64,000 nucleotides of DNA from an uncultured Clostridia bacterium (GCA_947166135.1 CAMVDB010000001.1:62001-126000); one strand, 5' to 3'; positions 26,336-38,142 are shown, counted from the stretch's first letter. The notes: a model not told the origin generated them from the letters alone. A program made the numbers and translations.

Positions 26336-29155
26336 ATGCAAGATAAAATCGTGATCAAAGGTGCTAAAAAGCATAACCTGAAGAATGTCGATCTGGAGAT
26401 CCCGCGCGACAAGCTGGTCGTCCTGACCGGATTATCCGGCTCCGGGAAGAGTTCACTCGCCTTTGATACCATTTACGCCGAGGGTCAGCGCCGCTATGTC
26501 GAGAGCCTCTCATCATACGCGCGTATGTTCCTCGGTCAGATGAAGAAGCCCGAGGTCGATACCATTGACGGACTGTCTCCGGCGATCTCTATCGATCAAA
26601 AAACGACCTCCAAGAACCCCCGCTCCACCGTTGGTACCGTCACCGAGATCTACGATTATTTCCGTCTGATGTACGCGCGTATCGGCGTGCCGCATTGTCC
26701 TAAGTGCGGACGTGAGATCAGCCGCCAGACGGTCGATCAGATAGCCGACAGCATCCTCTCGATGGAGGAGGGCACTAAGATCCAGGTGCTCGCTCCCATG
26801 ATCCGTGGCAAGAAGGGCGAGCATAAGGGCGTGTTCGACTCCGCGCGCAAGTCCGGCTTCGCCCGCGTGAGGGCTGACGGGATTCTTTATGATCTCAGCG
26901 AGGATATTGTTCTTGAAAAGAATAAAAAACACAGCCTTGAGATCGTCGTTGACCGTTTAGTGATCAAGGAAAGCATCCGCTCCCGCCTGTCCGACAGCTT
27001 GGAAACCGCCTCCAGGCTTGCCGACGGACTGGTGCTGATCAGTGTTGTGAACGGCGAGGATATTCTGTACAGTCAGAACTATGCCTGCCCTGAGCACGGC
27101 AGCAGTATCGACGAATTAAGTCCCCGTATGTTCTCGTTCAACAACCCCTTCGGCGCCTGCTCCAAGTGTACGGGACTCGGCGTGTTCCTGCGCGTTGATC
27201 CCGCCCTGATCATCCCCGATCCCGAAAAAACCATCTCCCAGGGCGGCATCAAGGGCTCCGGCTGGGCGATGGAGGGTAACACGATCGCCCAGATGTACAT
27301 GGACGGTCTGTCTGAGAAATACGGCTTCGATTACTTCACGCCGATCAAGGATCTTCCCGAAGAAGCGGTCAACGCGATCCTATACGGTACGAACGGAGAG
27401 AAGCTCCATCTGATCCGCCGCACACCCTTCAACCACAGCGAGCTGTATCGAGAGTTCGAGGGTATCATCCCGAACCTCGAGCGCCGTTTCCGCGAGACGG
27501 GTTCCCAGTGGATCAAGGACGAGATCCAGAGCTATATGACCGAGATCCCCTGTGACGCCTGTCACGGCAAGCGCCTGTCGCCGATCTCTCTCGCCGTTAC
27601 CGTTGCGGGCAAGAACATTACCGATCTGTGCGATATGAGCGTTGTGAAGATCCTGGATTTCATTGAGAATATTGAGATCAGCGAACGAGACCGCATGATC
27701 GCGGGCGAGGTGCTGCGTGAGATTATCTCCCGCCTCAATTTCCTCAAGTCCGTCGGTCTCGGCTATCTGACCCTGTCCCGTGCCGCCGCGACCTTATCCG
27801 GCGGCGAGAGCCAGCGTATCCGACTGGCGACCCAGATCGGCTCCGCTCTCATGGGTGTTCTGTATATCCTCGATGAGCCTTCGATCGGCTTGCACCAGCG
27901 CGATAACGATAAGCTGCTCGATACCCTCAAGCGACTGCGCGATATCGGCAACACCGTCATTGTCGTCGAGCATGATGAAGATACAATGCGTGCTGCCGAT
28001 TTTATCGTCGATATCGGTCCCGGAGCGGGCGTTCACGGCGGTGAGGTCGTCGCAACCGGTACCGTTGAGGATATCGAAGCCTGTGACCGCTCGATCACCG
28101 GTGCATACCTTTCCGGTAAGCGCTCGATACCGCTCCCCGAAAAGCGCAGAGAAGGCAACGGAAAGTTCCTGACGATCCGCGGTGCTCAGCAGAATAATCT
28201 AAAGAATATCAATGTTAAAATTCCTTTAGGGAAATTTGTCTGTGTGACCGGTGTGTCCGGCTCCGGCAAGAGCTCCCTGATCAATGAGATTTTGTACAAG
28301 TATCTTGCTCGTGAACTGAATCGCGCCAAGTGTACGCCCGGTAAGTTCAAGACGATCGAAGGTATCGACGCGCTCGATAAGGTCATCAATATCGACCAGA
28401 GCCCGATCGGTAAGACCCCGCGCTCCAACCCCGCGACATATACCGGCGTGTTTACCGATATCCGCAATCTCTATGCGTCTACCACCGACAGTAAGATGCG
28501 CGGCTATAACGCCTCCCGCTATTCCTTCAACGTCAAGGGCGGTCGGTGCGAGGCATGTCAGGGCGACGGTATCATCAAGATCGAGATGCATTTCCTGCCC
28601 GATATCTACGTTCCCTGCGAGGTCTGTAAGGGCAAGCGCTATAACCGCGAGACCCTCGAGGTCAAGTACAAGGGCAAGTCGATCCACGACGTCCTCGAAA
28701 TGACCGTGGAGGAGGGGCTGGAGTTCTTTAAGAACATCCCGAAGATCCAGCGCCGCCTGCAGACGATTTACGACGTTGGTTTAGGTTACATCAAGATCGG
28801 TCAGCCTGCCACGACCCTCTCCGGCGGCGAGGCACAGCGCGTCAAGCTCAGCACCGAGCTGAGCAAGCGTCCCACAGGCAAGACCGTCTACATTCTCGAC
28901 GAGCCGACCACCGGTCTGCATATCGCCGACGTGCATCGTCTGGTCGACGTGCTCCATAAGCTGGTCGACAGCGGCAATACCGTCATCGTCATCGAGCACA
29001 ACCTCGAGCTGATCAAGACCGCTGATCATATCATCGACCTTGGTCCCGAGGGCGGCGACATGGGAGGAACGATCGTTGCCGAAGGCACTCCGGAGGAGAT
29101 CGCCGCGTGTGAAGCCTCCTTCACCGGCAAATACCTCAAACCGCTTCTGAAATAA
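26336..29155 (+). CDS. uvrA: Excinuclease ABC subunit A
   Basis: Damage-recognition ATPase of nucleotide excision repair; works with UvrB and UvrC, neither of which is in the window. The 939-residue protein has two ABC modules: Walker [13 protein letters not shown] (N-terminal) and [12 protein letters not shown] (C-terminal), with signatures [12 protein letters not shown] and [12 protein letters not shown]. Zinc-binding cysteine sets are present (CSKCTGLG region; CEACQGDG...CEVCKGKR). Length is typical. The ribosome site is weak (GAAGTGAT). Confidence 0.97.
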   Translation: MQDKIVIKGAKKHNLKNVDLEIPRDKLVVLTGLSGSGKSSLAFDTIYAEGQRRYVESLSSYARMFLGQMKKPEVDTIDGLSPAISIDQKTTSKNPRSTVGTVTEIYDYFRLMYARIGVPHCPKCGREISRQTVDQIADSILSMEEGTKIQVLAPMIRGKKGEHKGVFDSARKSGFARVRADGILYDLSEDIVLEKNKKHSLEIVVDRLVIKESIRSRLSDSLETASRLADGLVLISVVNGEDILYSQNYACPEHGSSIDELSPRMFSFNNPFGACSKCTGLGVFLRVDPALIIPDPEKTISQGGIKGSGWAMEGNTIAQMYMDGLSEKYGFDYFTPIKDLPEEAVNAILYGTNGEKLHLIRRTPFNHSELYREFEGIIPNLERRFRETGSQWIKDEIQSYMTEIPCDACHGKRLSPISLAVTVAGKNITDLCDMSVVKILDFIENIEISERDRMIAGEVLREIISRLNFLKSVGLGYLTLSRAAATLSGGESQRIRLATQIGSALMGVLYILDEPSIGLHQRDNDKLLDTLKRLRDIGNTVIVVEHDEDTMRAADFIVDIGPGAGVHGGEVVATGTVEDIEACDRSITGAYLSGKRSIPLPEKRREGNGKFLTIRGAQQNNLKNINVKIPLGKFVCVTGVSGSGKSSLINEILYKYLARELNRAKCTPGKFKTIEGIDALDKVINIDQSPIGKTPRSNPATYTGVFTDIRNLYASTTDSKMRGYNASRYSFNVKGGRCEACQGDGIIKIEMHFLPDIYVPCEVCKGKRYNRETLEVKYKGKSIHDVLEMTVEEGLEFFKNIPKIQRRLQTIYDVGLGYIKIGQPATTLSGGEAQRVKLSTELSKRPTGKTVYILDEPTTGLHIADVHRLVDVLHKLVDSGNTVIVIEHNLELIKTADHIIDLGPEGGDMGGTIVAEGTPEEIAACEASFTGKYLKPLLK

Positions 29156-29161
29156 AACATG

Positions 29162-29197
29162 AACGGCGTCTGCTGAGAGATCAACAGGTGCCGTTTT
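29162..29197 (+). terminator. Terminator of uvrA
   Basis: Stem AACGGCGTCTG (29162-29172) / CAGGTGCCGTT (29185-29195) with two G-T pairs, ending in TTTT. Confidence 0.75.
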
Positions 29198-29206
29198 ACT
29201 ATGTAT

Positions 29207-29238
29207 AACAAAAGCGCTGTGACCGAAATCACAGCGCT
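29207..29238 (-). terminator. Terminator of the pyruvate phosphate dikinase gene
   Basis: Perfect 10-bp stem AGCGCTGTGA (29213-29222) / TCACAGCGCT (29229-29238). On the minus strand it is followed by TTTTGTTAT, the proper polarity for the convergent ppdK gene. Confidence 0.88.
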
Positions 29239-29275
29239 CATTGTTTATTCAGTTAAGCTATGCTCTGTTCAACAA

Positions 29276-31903
29276 TTACTTGTTGCTGATCGCAGCCTGA
29301 GCAGCAGCCAGACGAGCGATCGGAACACGGAAGGGAGAGCAGGATACATAGTTCAGACCGATCTTGTGGCAGAACTCGACAGAAGTCGGGTCGCCGCCGT
29401 GCTCGCCGCAGATACCGATGTGGAGGTTCGGATTGACGGGCTTGCCGAGCTTGATAGCCATATCCATCAGCTTGCCAACGCCGGTCTGGTCGAGCTTAGC
29501 GAACGGATCGTTCTCATAGATCTTCGCGTCATAGTAAGCGCCGAGGAACTTGCCCGCGTCGTCACGGCTGAAGCCGAACGTCATCTGGGTCAGGTCGTTG
29601 GTGCCAAAGCAGAAGAAGTCAGCCTCAGTAGCGATCTCGTCAGCGGTCAGAGCAGCTCTCGGAATCTCGATCATGGTACCAACCTCGTACTTGAGGTCAG
29701 CGCCTGCAGCAGCGATCTCAGCGTCAGCGGTCTCAACGACGAACTTCTTGACGTACTTGAGCTCCTTGACGTCGCCGACCAGCGGGATCATGATCTCGGG
29801 AACGATGGTCCAGTCGGGATGAGCCTTCTGAACGTTGATCGCAGCGCGGATGACAGCCTTGGTCTGCATCTTAGCGATCTCGGGATAGGTGACAGCCAGA
29901 CGGCAGCCGCGGTGACCCATCATCGGGTTGAACTCATGCAGAGAGTTGATGATTGCCTTGATCTCGGCAACGGTCTTGCCCTGAGCCTTAGCCAGAGCCT
30001 CGATGTCGGCTTCCTCGGTGGGAACGAACTCATGCAGAGGCGGATCCAGGAAACGGATGGTTACGGGGTTGCCCTCGAGAGCCTCGTACAGCTTCTCGAA
30101 GTCGCCCTGCTGATAAGGCAGGATCTTCTCTAGAGCAGCCTCGCGCTCCTCAAGAGTATCGGCACAGATCATCTCACGGAAGGCAGCGATTCTGTCGCCC
30201 TCGAAGAACATGTGCTCGGTACGGCACAGACCGATACCCTCAGCGCCCAGCTCGCGAGCCTTCTTAGCGTCAGCGGGAGTATCAGCATTGGTGCGAACCT
30301 TCATGGTTCTGTACTTGTCAGCCCAAGCCATGACGCGGCCGAACTCGCCGGCGATCTGAGCGTCAACGGTGGGGATGATGCCGTCATAGATGTTACCGGT
30401 AGAACCGTCGATGGAGATATAATCGCCCTCGGTGAAGGTCTTGCCGGCTAAGGTGAACTTCTTGTTAGCCTCGTCCATGGTGATCTCGGAGCAGCCGGAT
30501 ACGCAGCAGGTACCCATGCCGCGGGCAACAACGGCAGCGTGAGAGGTCATACCGCCGCGAACGGTCAGGATGCCCTGAGCAGCCTTCATACCCTCGATAT
30601 CCTCGGGAGAGGTCTCCAGACGAACGAGAACGACCTTTTCGCCCGCAGCGCCCTGAGCCTTAGCGTCCTCAGCAGTGAAGACGATCTTACCGCAGGCAGC
30701 GCCGGGAGAAGCGCCCAGACCCTTACCCATGGGGGTAGCAGCCTTGAGAGCCTTCGCGTCGAACTGGGGATGGAGGAGGGTGTCAAGGTTACGGGGATCG
30801 ATCATCAGGACAGCCTCTTCCTCGGTACGCATACCCTCGTCAACGAGGTCGCAGGCGATCTTCAGAGCCGCCTGAGCGGTACGCTTACCGTTACGGGTCT
30901 GCAGCATGAAGAGCTTGCCGTGCTCAACGGTGAACTCCATATCCTGCATATCTCTGTAGTGGTTCTCCAGAGTCTTGCAAACCTCAGTGAACTGAGCGAA
31001 TGCCTCGGGGAACTTCTGCTCCATCTCGGTGATGTGCATGGGGGTACGAACGCCGGCAACGACGTCCTCGCCCTGTGCGTTGGTCAGGAACTCACCGAAC
31101 AGGCCCTTCTCGCCGGTAGCGGGGTCACGGGTGAACGCAACGCCGGTACCGCAATCGTCGCCCATGTTACCAAACGCCATGGACTGTACGTTTACGGCAG
31201 TACCCCAGCTGTAGGGGATATCGTTGTCGCGGCGATATACGTTCGCACGGGGGTTGTCCCAGGAACGGAATACAGCCTTGACAGCGCCCATGAGCTGCTC
31301 CTTGGGATCGGAGGGGAAGTCCTCGCCGATCTTCTCCTTGTACTCAGCCTTGAACTTGCCTGCGAGTTCCTTGAGGTCCTCAGCGGTCAGTTCGACGTCC
31401 TGAGTAACGCCGCGGTCAGCCTTCATCTCGTCGATGAGCTCTTCGAAATACTTCTTACCGACCTCCATAACGACGTCGGAATACATCTGGATAAATCTTC
31501 TGTAGCAGTCGTAAGCCCAGCGGGGATTGCCGCTCTGCTCAGCGATAGTCTCTACAACTTCCTCGTTCAGACCGAGGTTTAAGATGGTGTCCATCATACC
31601 GGGCATGGAAGCACGGGCACCGGAACGGACAGAAACGAGAAGCGGATTGGTCTTGTCACCGAACTTCTTGCCGGTGATCTCTTCCATCTTACCGATGTAC
31701 TCGTTGATCTGTGCCTGGATCTCTTCATTGATCTGGCGGCCGTCCTCATAGTACTGAGTACAAGCCTCTGTGGTGATTGTGAAGCCCTGAGGAACCGGCA
31801 GACCAATGTTGGTCATCTCAGCGAGGTTTGCACCCTTACCGCCGAGAAGTTCTCTCATGTCAGCGTTACCTTCGCTAAAAAGGTAAACCCATTTTTTGCT
31901 CAT
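29276..31903 (-). CDS. ppdK: Pyruvate, phosphate dikinase
   Basis: Interconverts pyruvate + ATP + Pi and PEP + AMP + PPi; in gut anaerobes it is used in glycolysis or gluconeogenesis. The 875-residue protein has the nucleotide-binding start (GGKGANLAEMTNIGLPVPQGFT), the phosphohistidine motif GGMTSHAAVVARG with the catalytic His at residue 455, and the PEP site (CGEHGGDP). AGGAGGAG stands before the ATG. It is the only gene here transcribed against a long run of plus-strand housekeeping genes and forms its own unit. The codon pattern (strong preference for one codon per residue) suggests high expression. Confidence 0.97.
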   Translation of the reverse strand: MSKKWVYLFSEGNADMRELLGGKGANLAEMTNIGLPVPQGFTITTEACTQYYEDGRQINEEIQAQINEYIGKMEEITGKKFGDKTNPLLVSVRSGARASMPGMMDTILNLGLNEEVVETIAEQSGNPRWAYDCYRRFIQMYSDVVMEVGKKYFEELIDEMKADRGVTQDVELTAEDLKELAGKFKAEYKEKIGEDFPSDPKEQLMGAVKAVFRSWDNPRANVYRRDNDIPYSWGTAVNVQSMAFGNMGDDCGTGVAFTRDPATGEKGLFGEFLTNAQGEDVVAGVRTPMHITEMEQKFPEAFAQFTEVCKTLENHYRDMQDMEFTVEHGKLFMLQTRNGKRTAQAALKIACDLVDEGMRTEEEAVLMIDPRNLDTLLHPQFDAKALKAATPMGKGLGASPGAACGKIVFTAEDAKAQGAAGEKVVLVRLETSPEDIEGMKAAQGILTVRGGMTSHAAVVARGMGTCCVSGCSEITMDEANKKFTLAGKTFTEGDYISIDGSTGNIYDGIIPTVDAQIAGEFGRVMAWADKYRTMKVRTNADTPADAKKARELGAEGIGLCRTEHMFFEGDRIAAFREMICADTLEEREAALEKILPYQQGDFEKLYEALEGNPVTIRFLDPPLHEFVPTEEADIEALAKAQGKTVAEIKAIINSLHEFNPMMGHRGCRLAVTYPEIAKMQTKAVIRAAINVQKAHPDWTIVPEIMIPLVGDVKELKYVKKFVVETADAEIAAAGADLKYEVGTMIEIPRAALTADEIATEADFFCFGTNDLTQMTFGFSRDDAGKFLGAYYDAKIYENDPFAKLDQTGVGKLMDMAIKLGKPVNPNLHIGICGEHGGDPTSVEFCHKIGLNYVSCSPFRVPIARLAAAQAAISNK

Positions 31904-32198
31904 TGGAATCTCCTCCTAAAAGTTTGTTATAGACGCGGGAAAATACGATAAAAAGAGATATGTTATTTTCCTGCATACATATACAATTGTATTATAGCAA
32001 AAGCTGGTAAATCTTATTATTCATAAGAGAAAAAAGAGCGAAAAAAGAGGCACAAAAGTTGTCGTTCGATTTTGTGGATATTGTGTAAAATGTTTAAATC
32101 GTCATAATTCTGTAATTTGTTCTTGCAAAATCCCAGAATTGTGCGATAATAGTAGTATCTACGAGAGCGCCCCGAAGGGGAAGCTTTGGAGGTAAACC
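31904..32198. promoter_or_regulatory. Divergent intergenic region with promoters for ppdK (-) and glmU (+)
   Basis: This 295-base AT-rich region separates two divergent genes. For ppdK a minus-strand TATAAT lies at 31991-31996, about 90 bases from its start, without a clear -35. For glmU, TTGCAA (32123-32128) and GATAAT (32145-32150) are 16 bases apart, 49 bases before the ATG. TTGGAGG is the glmU ribosome site. A small GC-rich hairpin GCCCCGAAGGGG (about 32168-32179) precedes it. No ORF or RNA gene is recognised. Confidence 0.5.
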
Positions 32199-32948
32199 AT
32201 GAGTAATAAATGTGCTGTGATCCTCGCCGGCGGCGAGGGCAAACGTATGAAATCCGATATTCCCAAGCCCATGAACAAGGTACTCGACAAGCCGATGCTC
32301 CGCTGGGTCATCGATTCGGTCAAGGCGGCAGGTATCGACGACATCTGCGTCGTCACCGGCTACAAGACCGAGATCACCGAGGCTTACCTCGAGGCTCTGC
32401 CCTTTGAAGTGAGCCATGTGCTGCAGAGCGAGCGTCTAGGTACCGGTCACGCTGTCATGATGGCGAAGGACTTCTTGAAAAAGAGCGGGGGAGATGTAGT
32501 CATCCTGTGCGGCGACGCGCCGTTCATGGATACCGCTACCATCGCCGACGCTTATAAGGCGCATGACGAGAGCGGTGCTTCCGCGACCGTGATCTCCGCC
32601 ATGCTCGACGACCCGACCGGCTACGGACGTATCGTCCGCAACGCTGACGGTACGCTCAAGAGTATCGTTGAGCAGAAAGAAGCTGATGAGGAGATCCTCG
32701 CGATCAAGGAGGTCAACTCCGGCGGCTACTGGTTCGATACCGTCGATCTGCTTTCGGTACTCGATGATATCAAGGCTAATAATTCTGCAAAAGAATATTA
32801 CTTACCCGACGCACTGTATCTGCTCCTGCAAAACGGCAGGAAGGTCGGCGCGTTCACGGCAGCCTCTCCGGACACCGTCCTCGGCGCCAACGATCCCGCC
32901 CAGCTGGAGGAGCTGAACAATATCGCGAGAGCGAAAGGCTATCAATAA
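32199..32948 (+). CDS. glmU: GlmU-type UDP-GlcNAc pyrophosphorylase domain (single-domain)
   Basis: Nucleotidyltransferase expected to make UDP-GlcNAc from UTP and GlcNAc-1-phosphate for peptidoglycan. Motifs match the GlmU N-terminal domain: LAGGEGKRMKSDIPKPM, GTGHAVM, LCGDAPFMD, and VNSGGYWFD. At 249 residues it stops where the hexapeptide-repeat acetyltransferase of normal GlmU (about 456 residues) should begin. The downstream order prs-pth-mfd is that of B. subtilis glmU, so this is the positional orthologue. The acetyltransferase must be supplied elsewhere, or the substrate differs. Confidence 0.8.
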   Translation: MSNKCAVILAGGEGKRMKSDIPKPMNKVLDKPMLRWVIDSVKAAGIDDICVVTGYKTEITEAYLEALPFEVSHVLQSERLGTGHAVMMAKDFLKKSGGDVVILCGDAPFMDTATIADAYKAHDESGASATVISAMLDDPTGYGRIVRNADGTLKSIVEQKEADEEILAIKEVNSGGYWFDTVDLLSVLDDIKANNSAKEYYLPDALYLLLQNGRKVGAFTAASPDTVLGANDPAQLEELNNIARAKGYQ

Positions 32949-33005
32949 GCATCCAAACCGCTAAGGTTAATACAATAACAAATAATTCATTTAGGGGGAC
33001 ACATA

Positions 33006-33965
33006 ATGAATTCACACGGTAAGGACATCAAGATTTTTACACTCAACTCCAACAAGGCTGTTGCTCACGGCATCGCGGACTGCTTAGGCATCCCGCTCGG
33101 CAAGAGCGACTGCGCAACCTTCTCGGACGGCGAGATCGCGGTATCTCTGCATGAATCCGTCCGCGGCTCCGATTGCTTCATCGTTCAGTCGACCTGCTCG
33201 CCTGTCAACGACAACCTCATGGAGCTTTTGATTATGATCGACGCGATGAAGAGAGCTTCCGCTTCCTCCATCACCGCGGTCGTGCCGTATTTCGGCTACG
33301 CGCGTCAGGATCGTAAGGCAAAGGCGAGAGATCCGATCTCCTCTAAGCTCGTTGCCGACCTGATCACCGTCGCCGGCGCCGATCGTCTGCTGACCATGGA
33401 CCTGCATGCGGCTCAGATCCAGGGCTTCTTCAACATTCCTGTCGATCACCTCGTAGGCGCTCCGATGCTCGCTAAGCACATGAAGAAGAAGGTAGAGGGT
33501 CACGAGGACGAGTTCGTCGTCGTATCTCCCGACCTCGGTTCCGTTACCAGAGCCCGTAACTTCGCGGCGAAGATCGGCTGCCCGATCGCGATTATCGATA
33601 AGCGCAGACAGCGCGCAAATGTATCCGAAGTCATGAACATCATCGGTGAGGTCAGAGGAAAGAAGTGCATCCTGGTCGACGATATGATCGATACCGCCGG
33701 TACTCTCTGCAACGCGGCTAACGCGATCGTAGAGAAGGGCGGCGCTACCGAGGTGTTCGCGTGCGCGTCCCATGCGGTTCTCTCCGGTCCCGCGATCGAC
33801 CGTATCCGCGACAGCGCGATCAAGGAGTGTATCCTTCTCGATACCGTACCGGTTCCCGAGGAGAAGATGCTCGACAAGTTCACCATTCTCTCCACCGCTC
33901 CGCTCTTTGCAGAGGCGATCGAGAGAATCTATGAGGACAAGCCGGTTTCTCCGATGTTTGTCTGA
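33006..33965 (+). CDS. prs: Ribose-phosphate pyrophosphokinase (PRPP synthetase)
   Basis: Makes PRPP from ribose-5-phosphate and ATP for nucleotide, His and Trp synthesis. The 319-residue length is usual. Motifs: [16 protein letters not shown], the metal-binding [12 protein letters not shown], and the PRPP signature [14 protein letters not shown] ribosome site AGGGGGAC lies 6-12 bases upstream. It lies 57 bases after glmU. Confidence 0.97.
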   Translation: MNSHGKDIKIFTLNSNKAVAHGIADCLGIPLGKSDCATFSDGEIAVSLHESVRGSDCFIVQSTCSPVNDNLMELLIMIDAMKRASASSITAVVPYFGYARQDRKAKARDPISSKLVADLITVAGADRLLTMDLHAAQIQGFFNIPVDHLVGAPMLAKHMKKKVEGHEDEFVVVSPDLGSVTRARNFAAKIGCPIAIIDKRRQRANVSEVMNIIGEVRGKKCILVDDMIDTAGTLCNAANAIVEKGGATEVFACASHAVLSGPAIDRIRDSAIKECILLDTVPVPEEKMLDKFTILSTAPLFAEAIERIYEDKPVSPMFV

Positions 33966-33997
33966 TCCTGAGTCGAACAGATAATATGATGATTATG

Positions 33998-34025
33998 AAA
34001 GGGAGCTTTACCGCTCCCTTTCTTT
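33998..34025 (+). terminator. Hairpin/terminator between prs and pth
   Basis: Perfect 9-bp stem AAAGGGAGC / GCTCCCTTT with loop TTTACC, then CTTT. The T-run is short, so partial read-through into pth-mfd is likely. Confidence 0.65.
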
Positions 34026-34034
34026 GGAGTAAGA

Positions 34035-34634
34035 ATGATTTTTAAGAAGAAAGAATTTTCAAGCAACAGCATAGAATATATCGTGGTCGGACTGGGCAAT
34101 CCCGGTAAGCAGTATGAGGGCACCCGCCATAACGCGGGCTTCATCTCGCTGGATTATATTGCTGACGAGCTTGGTGTGAAGGTCAACAAGATCAAGTTCA
34201 AGTCTACGGTCGGTGAGGCAAATATCGGCGGCAAGCGCTGCCTGCTGATGAAGCCGTCCACCTATATGAACCTCAGCGGTCAGGCTGTCACCGAGGCGAT
34301 GCGCTTCTACAAGATCGCGCCTCAGCAGGTGATCGTGATCTCTGACGATATTTCGCTGGATGTCGGCAAGATCCGTATCCGCCGCAAGGGCTCCGACGGC
34401 GGTCAGAAGGGTCTGCAAAACATCATCTACCTCAGTGGTTCGGACGAGTTTCCCCGCGTCAAGGTAGGTATCGGCAAGAAGCCGCATCCCGACTATGAAC
34501 TAAAGGACTGGGTGCTCAGCCGTTTTACCGATAAGGACAAGAAGCTGATCGCTGAGCGTCTGCCCGATATCCGCGGTGCTGTCGAGCTGATCGTCAGCGG
34601 CGATATCGATAAGGCGATGAACCTGTATAACTGA
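34035..34634 (+). CDS. pth: Peptidyl-tRNA hydrolase
   Basis: Releases tRNA from stalled peptidyl-tRNA. Contains the family motifs VVGLGNPGKQYEGTRHNAG with the catalytic His, KPSTYMNLSGQAV, and DDISLDVGKIRIRRKGSDGGQKGL. The 199 residues include about 14 extra at the N terminus (MIFKKKEFSSNSIE) compared with E. coli Pth. TTTGGAG supports the upstream start. prs-pth-mfd is the conserved Firmicute order. Confidence 0.96.
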   Translation: MIFKKKEFSSNSIEYIVVGLGNPGKQYEGTRHNAGFISLDYIADELGVKVNKIKFKSTVGEANIGGKRCLLMKPSTYMNLSGQAVTEAMRFYKIAPQQVIVISDDISLDVGKIRIRRKGSDGGQKGLQNIIYLSGSDEFPRVKVGIGKKPHPDYELKDWVLSRFTDKDKKLIAERLPDIRGAVELIVSGDIDKAMNLYN

Positions 34635-34664
34635 GTGATCTGAAATGCTTATTATGAGGCGAAA

Positions 34665-37600
34665 ATGCAGTTTTTAGACAGCGTTATCAGTCGGACGAAG
34701 GAATTTCGGACGATCAATAATGCGTTAAAAGAAAAATCCCGCTCCGCCGTGATCGGCGTTTCGGGCGTTCACAAAGCCAATATCATCTCTTCGCTCTGCC
34801 GGGAAAATGCCGTCAGAGCCTTTTGTGTTGCACAAAATGAGCAGGAAGCGCAGATCCTTTGTAACGATCTGAGTTCTATGGGATTGCGTGCGCTCGTGTA
34901 TCCGAAGAAGGATTTCATCTACATTCCGTCACAGATCAAGTCGCATGAGTACGAGCATCGCAGACTGAATGTGCTCAGCCGGATGCTCAGCGGTGACTAT
35001 GACGTCGTGATCGCTACACTCGACGCGGCGGCTCAGTTCACCATCCCGAAGGATGTTTTGAGCGCCGTCACCCGCGTGCTGAAGCCGGATGTCGAGATCG
35101 ACACGCGCGACTTTGAACGCACATTGATGCTGCTCGGCTATGAGCGCTGTGATAACGTCGAGGGCAGTGGTCAGTACTCTATCCGCGGCGGATTGATCGA
35201 CCTCTATATGCCCGACAGCGAGGCGCCGGTGCGTATCGAGCTGTGGGGCGATCAGATCGACACCATCAATTACTTTGACGTCGAAAGTCAGCGCCGTACC
35301 GATTATTGTGAGGAGATCGCGCTGACCCCCTCGGGTGAGATCCTGATCGAGAGCAAGGAGAAGCTTGCCGACAAGATCGAGAAGAAGGCTTCCTACCTTC
35401 GCAGTGAAAGCAGTAAGAAGGCAAAGGAACGCCTGCTGAAAGAAGCTGACGAGCTGCGTTCGGGGCTGAGCTTCGCGACCTATGACAAGTATATATCGCT
35501 CGTCTATGACAAGCCCGCAACGCTGTTTGATTATTTTGATAACGACGAGATCGTCTTTATCTCTGAATATAAAAACGTCAAGGAACGCGACCGTTCGATG
35601 ACGTTCCATGAGAAGGAAGAGCTCAAGGAGCTCTTTGCCGACGGTATTCTGTGCCGTGGCTTCGAGACCTACGGTCTGGATTTTACGCAGAGCATGAATT
35701 TGCTGCTCGACAGACCTGCGGTGTTCCTCGATACCTTCTCTCATTCATCCTATCATACCGAGCTGTCCGCTGCCGTGACGATCAACGCGCGCCAGACCTC
35801 GCCCTGGTCGGGTCAGAGTGCCGCTTTGATCGAGGATCTCAACGATATCGGTTACGGCAGCATGGCGGTCGTCATCCTCGCCGGTACCGAGAAGGGCGCG
35901 GAGAACCTCTGCTCTTTGTTGAATGACAAGGGCGTGAACGCCCGCTATGTCAAAACACTCGACAAGGCTGAACGCGGCTTTGTGTATGTCATGCCCGGGA
36001 TGCTTTCGGCGGGTATCGAGTATCCGACAGAGAACTTTGTCCTCTATACCCTGAGCGCCGTCCATACCGCGCCGAAGAAAAAGCGCCGCCGTACCCCGAA
36101 GGACGGCAAGGCGGTCTATCAGCTCAGCGAGCTGACGCCCGGCGAGTATGTGGTACACTCCATCCACGGTATCGGCATTTATCGAGGTATCCGTAAGATG
36201 GATGTACAGGGCTTTTTAAAGGATTATATCATGATCGAGTACGCCAAGGGCGACAACCTGTATGTCCCCGTGACCCAGCTCGATCTTGTAGCGAAATATA
36301 TAGGCCCCAAGGAGAACAGCCGCGTGAAGCTGAACCGCCTCGGCTCCAAGGAATGGCAGAACTCCAAGCGCAGAGTCAAGGCTGCCGCCCGTGAGATGGC
36401 GAAGGAGCTGATCGAGCTGTATTCCAAACGTATGCAGGCGCAGGGTCACGCCTTCTCGGAAGACAACGAATGGCAGCATGACTTCGAGGCGGGCTTCCCG
36501 TACGACGAGACCGACGACCAGCTGCGCTGCTGTGATGAGATCAAGCGCGATATGCAGCGCCCCGTGCCGATGGATCGACTGCTCTGCGGCGACGTCGGCT
36601 TTGGTAAGACGGAGGTCGCGCTGCGCGCTGCCTTCAAGTGCGTTTCCGACAGTAAGCAGTGCGCGCTGCTGTGCCCGACGACCATCCTCGCGTGGCAGCA
36701 TTACCAGACGGTGCTCAGCCGATTTGACGGTTATCCGATCCGCGTGGAGCTGCTGTCCCGCTTCCGCTCTCCGGCTCAGCAGAAGGAGATCCTCGAAAAG
36801 CTCAAGCACGGCGAGATCGATATGATCATCGGCACCCATCGACTGGTGCAGAAGGATGTGGAGTTCCGCGATCTGGGACTCGCGATCATTGATGAGGAAC
36901 AACGCTTCGGCGTGGCTCAGAAGGAACATTTCAAAGAAATGCGCAAGAATATCGATATTCTTACCCTTTCCGCTACCCCGATCCCGCGTACGCTGAACAT
37001 GGCGATGAGCGGAATCCGTGACATGAGCGTTATCGAGGAAGCTCCGCTCGACCGTCATCCGGTGCAGACCTATGTGCTGGAGCATGATTCCGCCGTGCTG
37101 AATGAGGCGATTCGCCGCGAGCTCAGACGAGGCGGACAGGTGTTCTATCTATATAACGACGTAGCGGGTATCAGCGCCAAGGCGATCCGTATTGCGGAGG
37201 CGATCCCCGAGGCGAACGTCGCCGTCGGTCACGGTAAGATGACCGAGCAGGAGCTCAGCGAGGTCTGGCGCAGGATGCTTAACCAGGAGGTCAACGTCCT
37301 AGTCTGTACCACCATCATCGAGACCGGCGTCGATCTGCCGAACGCGAACACGCTGATCATCGAGAACGCCGATCGCTTCGGACTCTCTCAGCTTCACCAG
37401 ATCCGCGGCCGCGTCGGGCGATCCTCGCGGCGCGCCTACGCTTATTTCACCTACCACGGCGGTAAGGTGCTCTCCGACATTTCTCAGAAGCGGCTGACCG
37501 CGATCCGCGAGTTCACCGAGTTCGGCTCGGGCTTCAAGATCGCGATGCGCGATCTCGAGCTGCGCGGCGCCGGCAACATCCTCGGCGCGGAACAGCACGG

Positions 37601-38114
37601 TCATATGGAGGACGTCGGCTACGATATGTATATCAAGCTGCTCGGCGACGCCGTTAAGGAAGAAAAGGGCGAACAGACCCCGGATATCGAGGAGCGCGAC
37701 TGCTTGATCGACGTACAGGTGCAGGCGCATATCCCCGAGGACTATATCGAGAGCCTGTCGAACCGCCTCGACGCCTACCGAAGGATCGCCGATATCCGCT
37801 CTAAGGAGGATTCTCGCGATGTTATCGACGAGCTGCTCGACCGCTACGGCGATGTGCCGCAGTCGGTGATGGGGCTGGTGGATATCGCGCTGGTGCGTAA
37901 CCGTGCCGCAGATATGGGCGTTTATGAGATACGCCAGAACGACAGCTCCCTGATGCTGTATCTCAGCGACATCCGCCGTAAGGAAGTCCCCGAGCTGATC
38001 GGGCGGATGCCCGGGCGGGCGATGCTCTCGGCGGGCGGCAAGCCCTATATCGCTGTGCGTATGGGTAAGGGCGATAAGGTGCTGTCGACGCTAAAGACGA
38101 TGTTCTCACAATGA
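34665..38114 (+). CDS. mfd: Transcription-repair coupling factor Mfd
   Basis: Removes stalled RNA polymerase from DNA lesions and recruits UvrA. The 1149-residue protein shows the UvrB-like N-terminal part ([27 protein letters not shown]), the polymerase-interacting domain ([17 protein letters not shown]...[12 protein letters not shown]), a RecG-like helicase (Walker [34 protein letters not shown]) and the TRCF C-terminal domain. Full length. No promoter is seen in the 30 bases after pth, so it is probably co-transcribed with it. Confidence 0.97.
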   Translation: MQFLDSVISRTKEFRTINNALKEKSRSAVIGVSGVHKANIISSLCRENAVRAFCVAQNEQEAQILCNDLSSMGLRALVYPKKDFIYIPSQIKSHEYEHRRLNVLSRMLSGDYDVVIATLDAAAQFTIPKDVLSAVTRVLKPDVEIDTRDFERTLMLLGYERCDNVEGSGQYSIRGGLIDLYMPDSEAPVRIELWGDQIDTINYFDVESQRRTDYCEEIALTPSGEILIESKEKLADKIEKKASYLRSESSKKAKERLLKEADELRSGLSFATYDKYISLVYDKPATLFDYFDNDEIVFISEYKNVKERDRSMTFHEKEELKELFADGILCRGFETYGLDFTQSMNLLLDRPAVFLDTFSHSSYHTELSAAVTINARQTSPWSGQSAALIEDLNDIGYGSMAVVILAGTEKGAENLCSLLNDKGVNARYVKTLDKAERGFVYVMPGMLSAGIEYPTENFVLYTLSAVHTAPKKKRRRTPKDGKAVYQLSELTPGEYVVHSIHGIGIYRGIRKMDVQGFLKDYIMIEYAKGDNLYVPVTQLDLVAKYIGPKENSRVKLNRLGSKEWQNSKRRVKAAAREMAKELIELYSKRMQAQGHAFSEDNEWQHDFEAGFPYDETDDQLRCCDEIKRDMQRPVPMDRLLCGDVGFGKTEVALRAAFKCVSDSKQCALLCPTTILAWQHYQTVLSRFDGYPIRVELLSRFRSPAQQKEILEKLKHGEIDMIIGTHRLVQKDVEFRDLGLAIIDEEQRFGVAQKEHFKEMRKNIDILTLSATPIPRTLNMAMSGIRDMSVIEEAPLDRHPVQTYVLEHDSAVLNEAIRRELRRGGQVFYLYNDVAGISAKAIRIAEAIPEANVAVGHGKMTEQELSEVWRRMLNQEVNVLVCTTIIETGVDLPNANTLIIENADRFGLSQLHQIRGRVGRSSRRAYAYFTYHGGKVLSDISQKRLTAIREFTEFGSGFKIAMRDLELRGAGNILGAEQHGHMEDVGYDMYIKLLGDAVKEEKGEQTPDIEERDCLIDVQVQAHIPEDYIESLSNRLDAYRRIADIRSKEDSRDVIDELLDRYGDVPQSVMGLVDIALVRNRAADMGVYEIRQNDSSLMLYLSDIRRKEVPELIGRMPGRAMLSAGGKPYIAVRMGKGDKVLSTLKTMFSQ

Positions 38115-38142
38115 TCATTCATTGAAGGACAGCCGCGTCAAG

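Noticed and set aside
30539-31582. 347-codon plus-strand frame inside ppdK
   Set aside because: Antisense to intact PPDK active-site sequence; low-complexity Leu/Ser/His composition typical of shadow frames.
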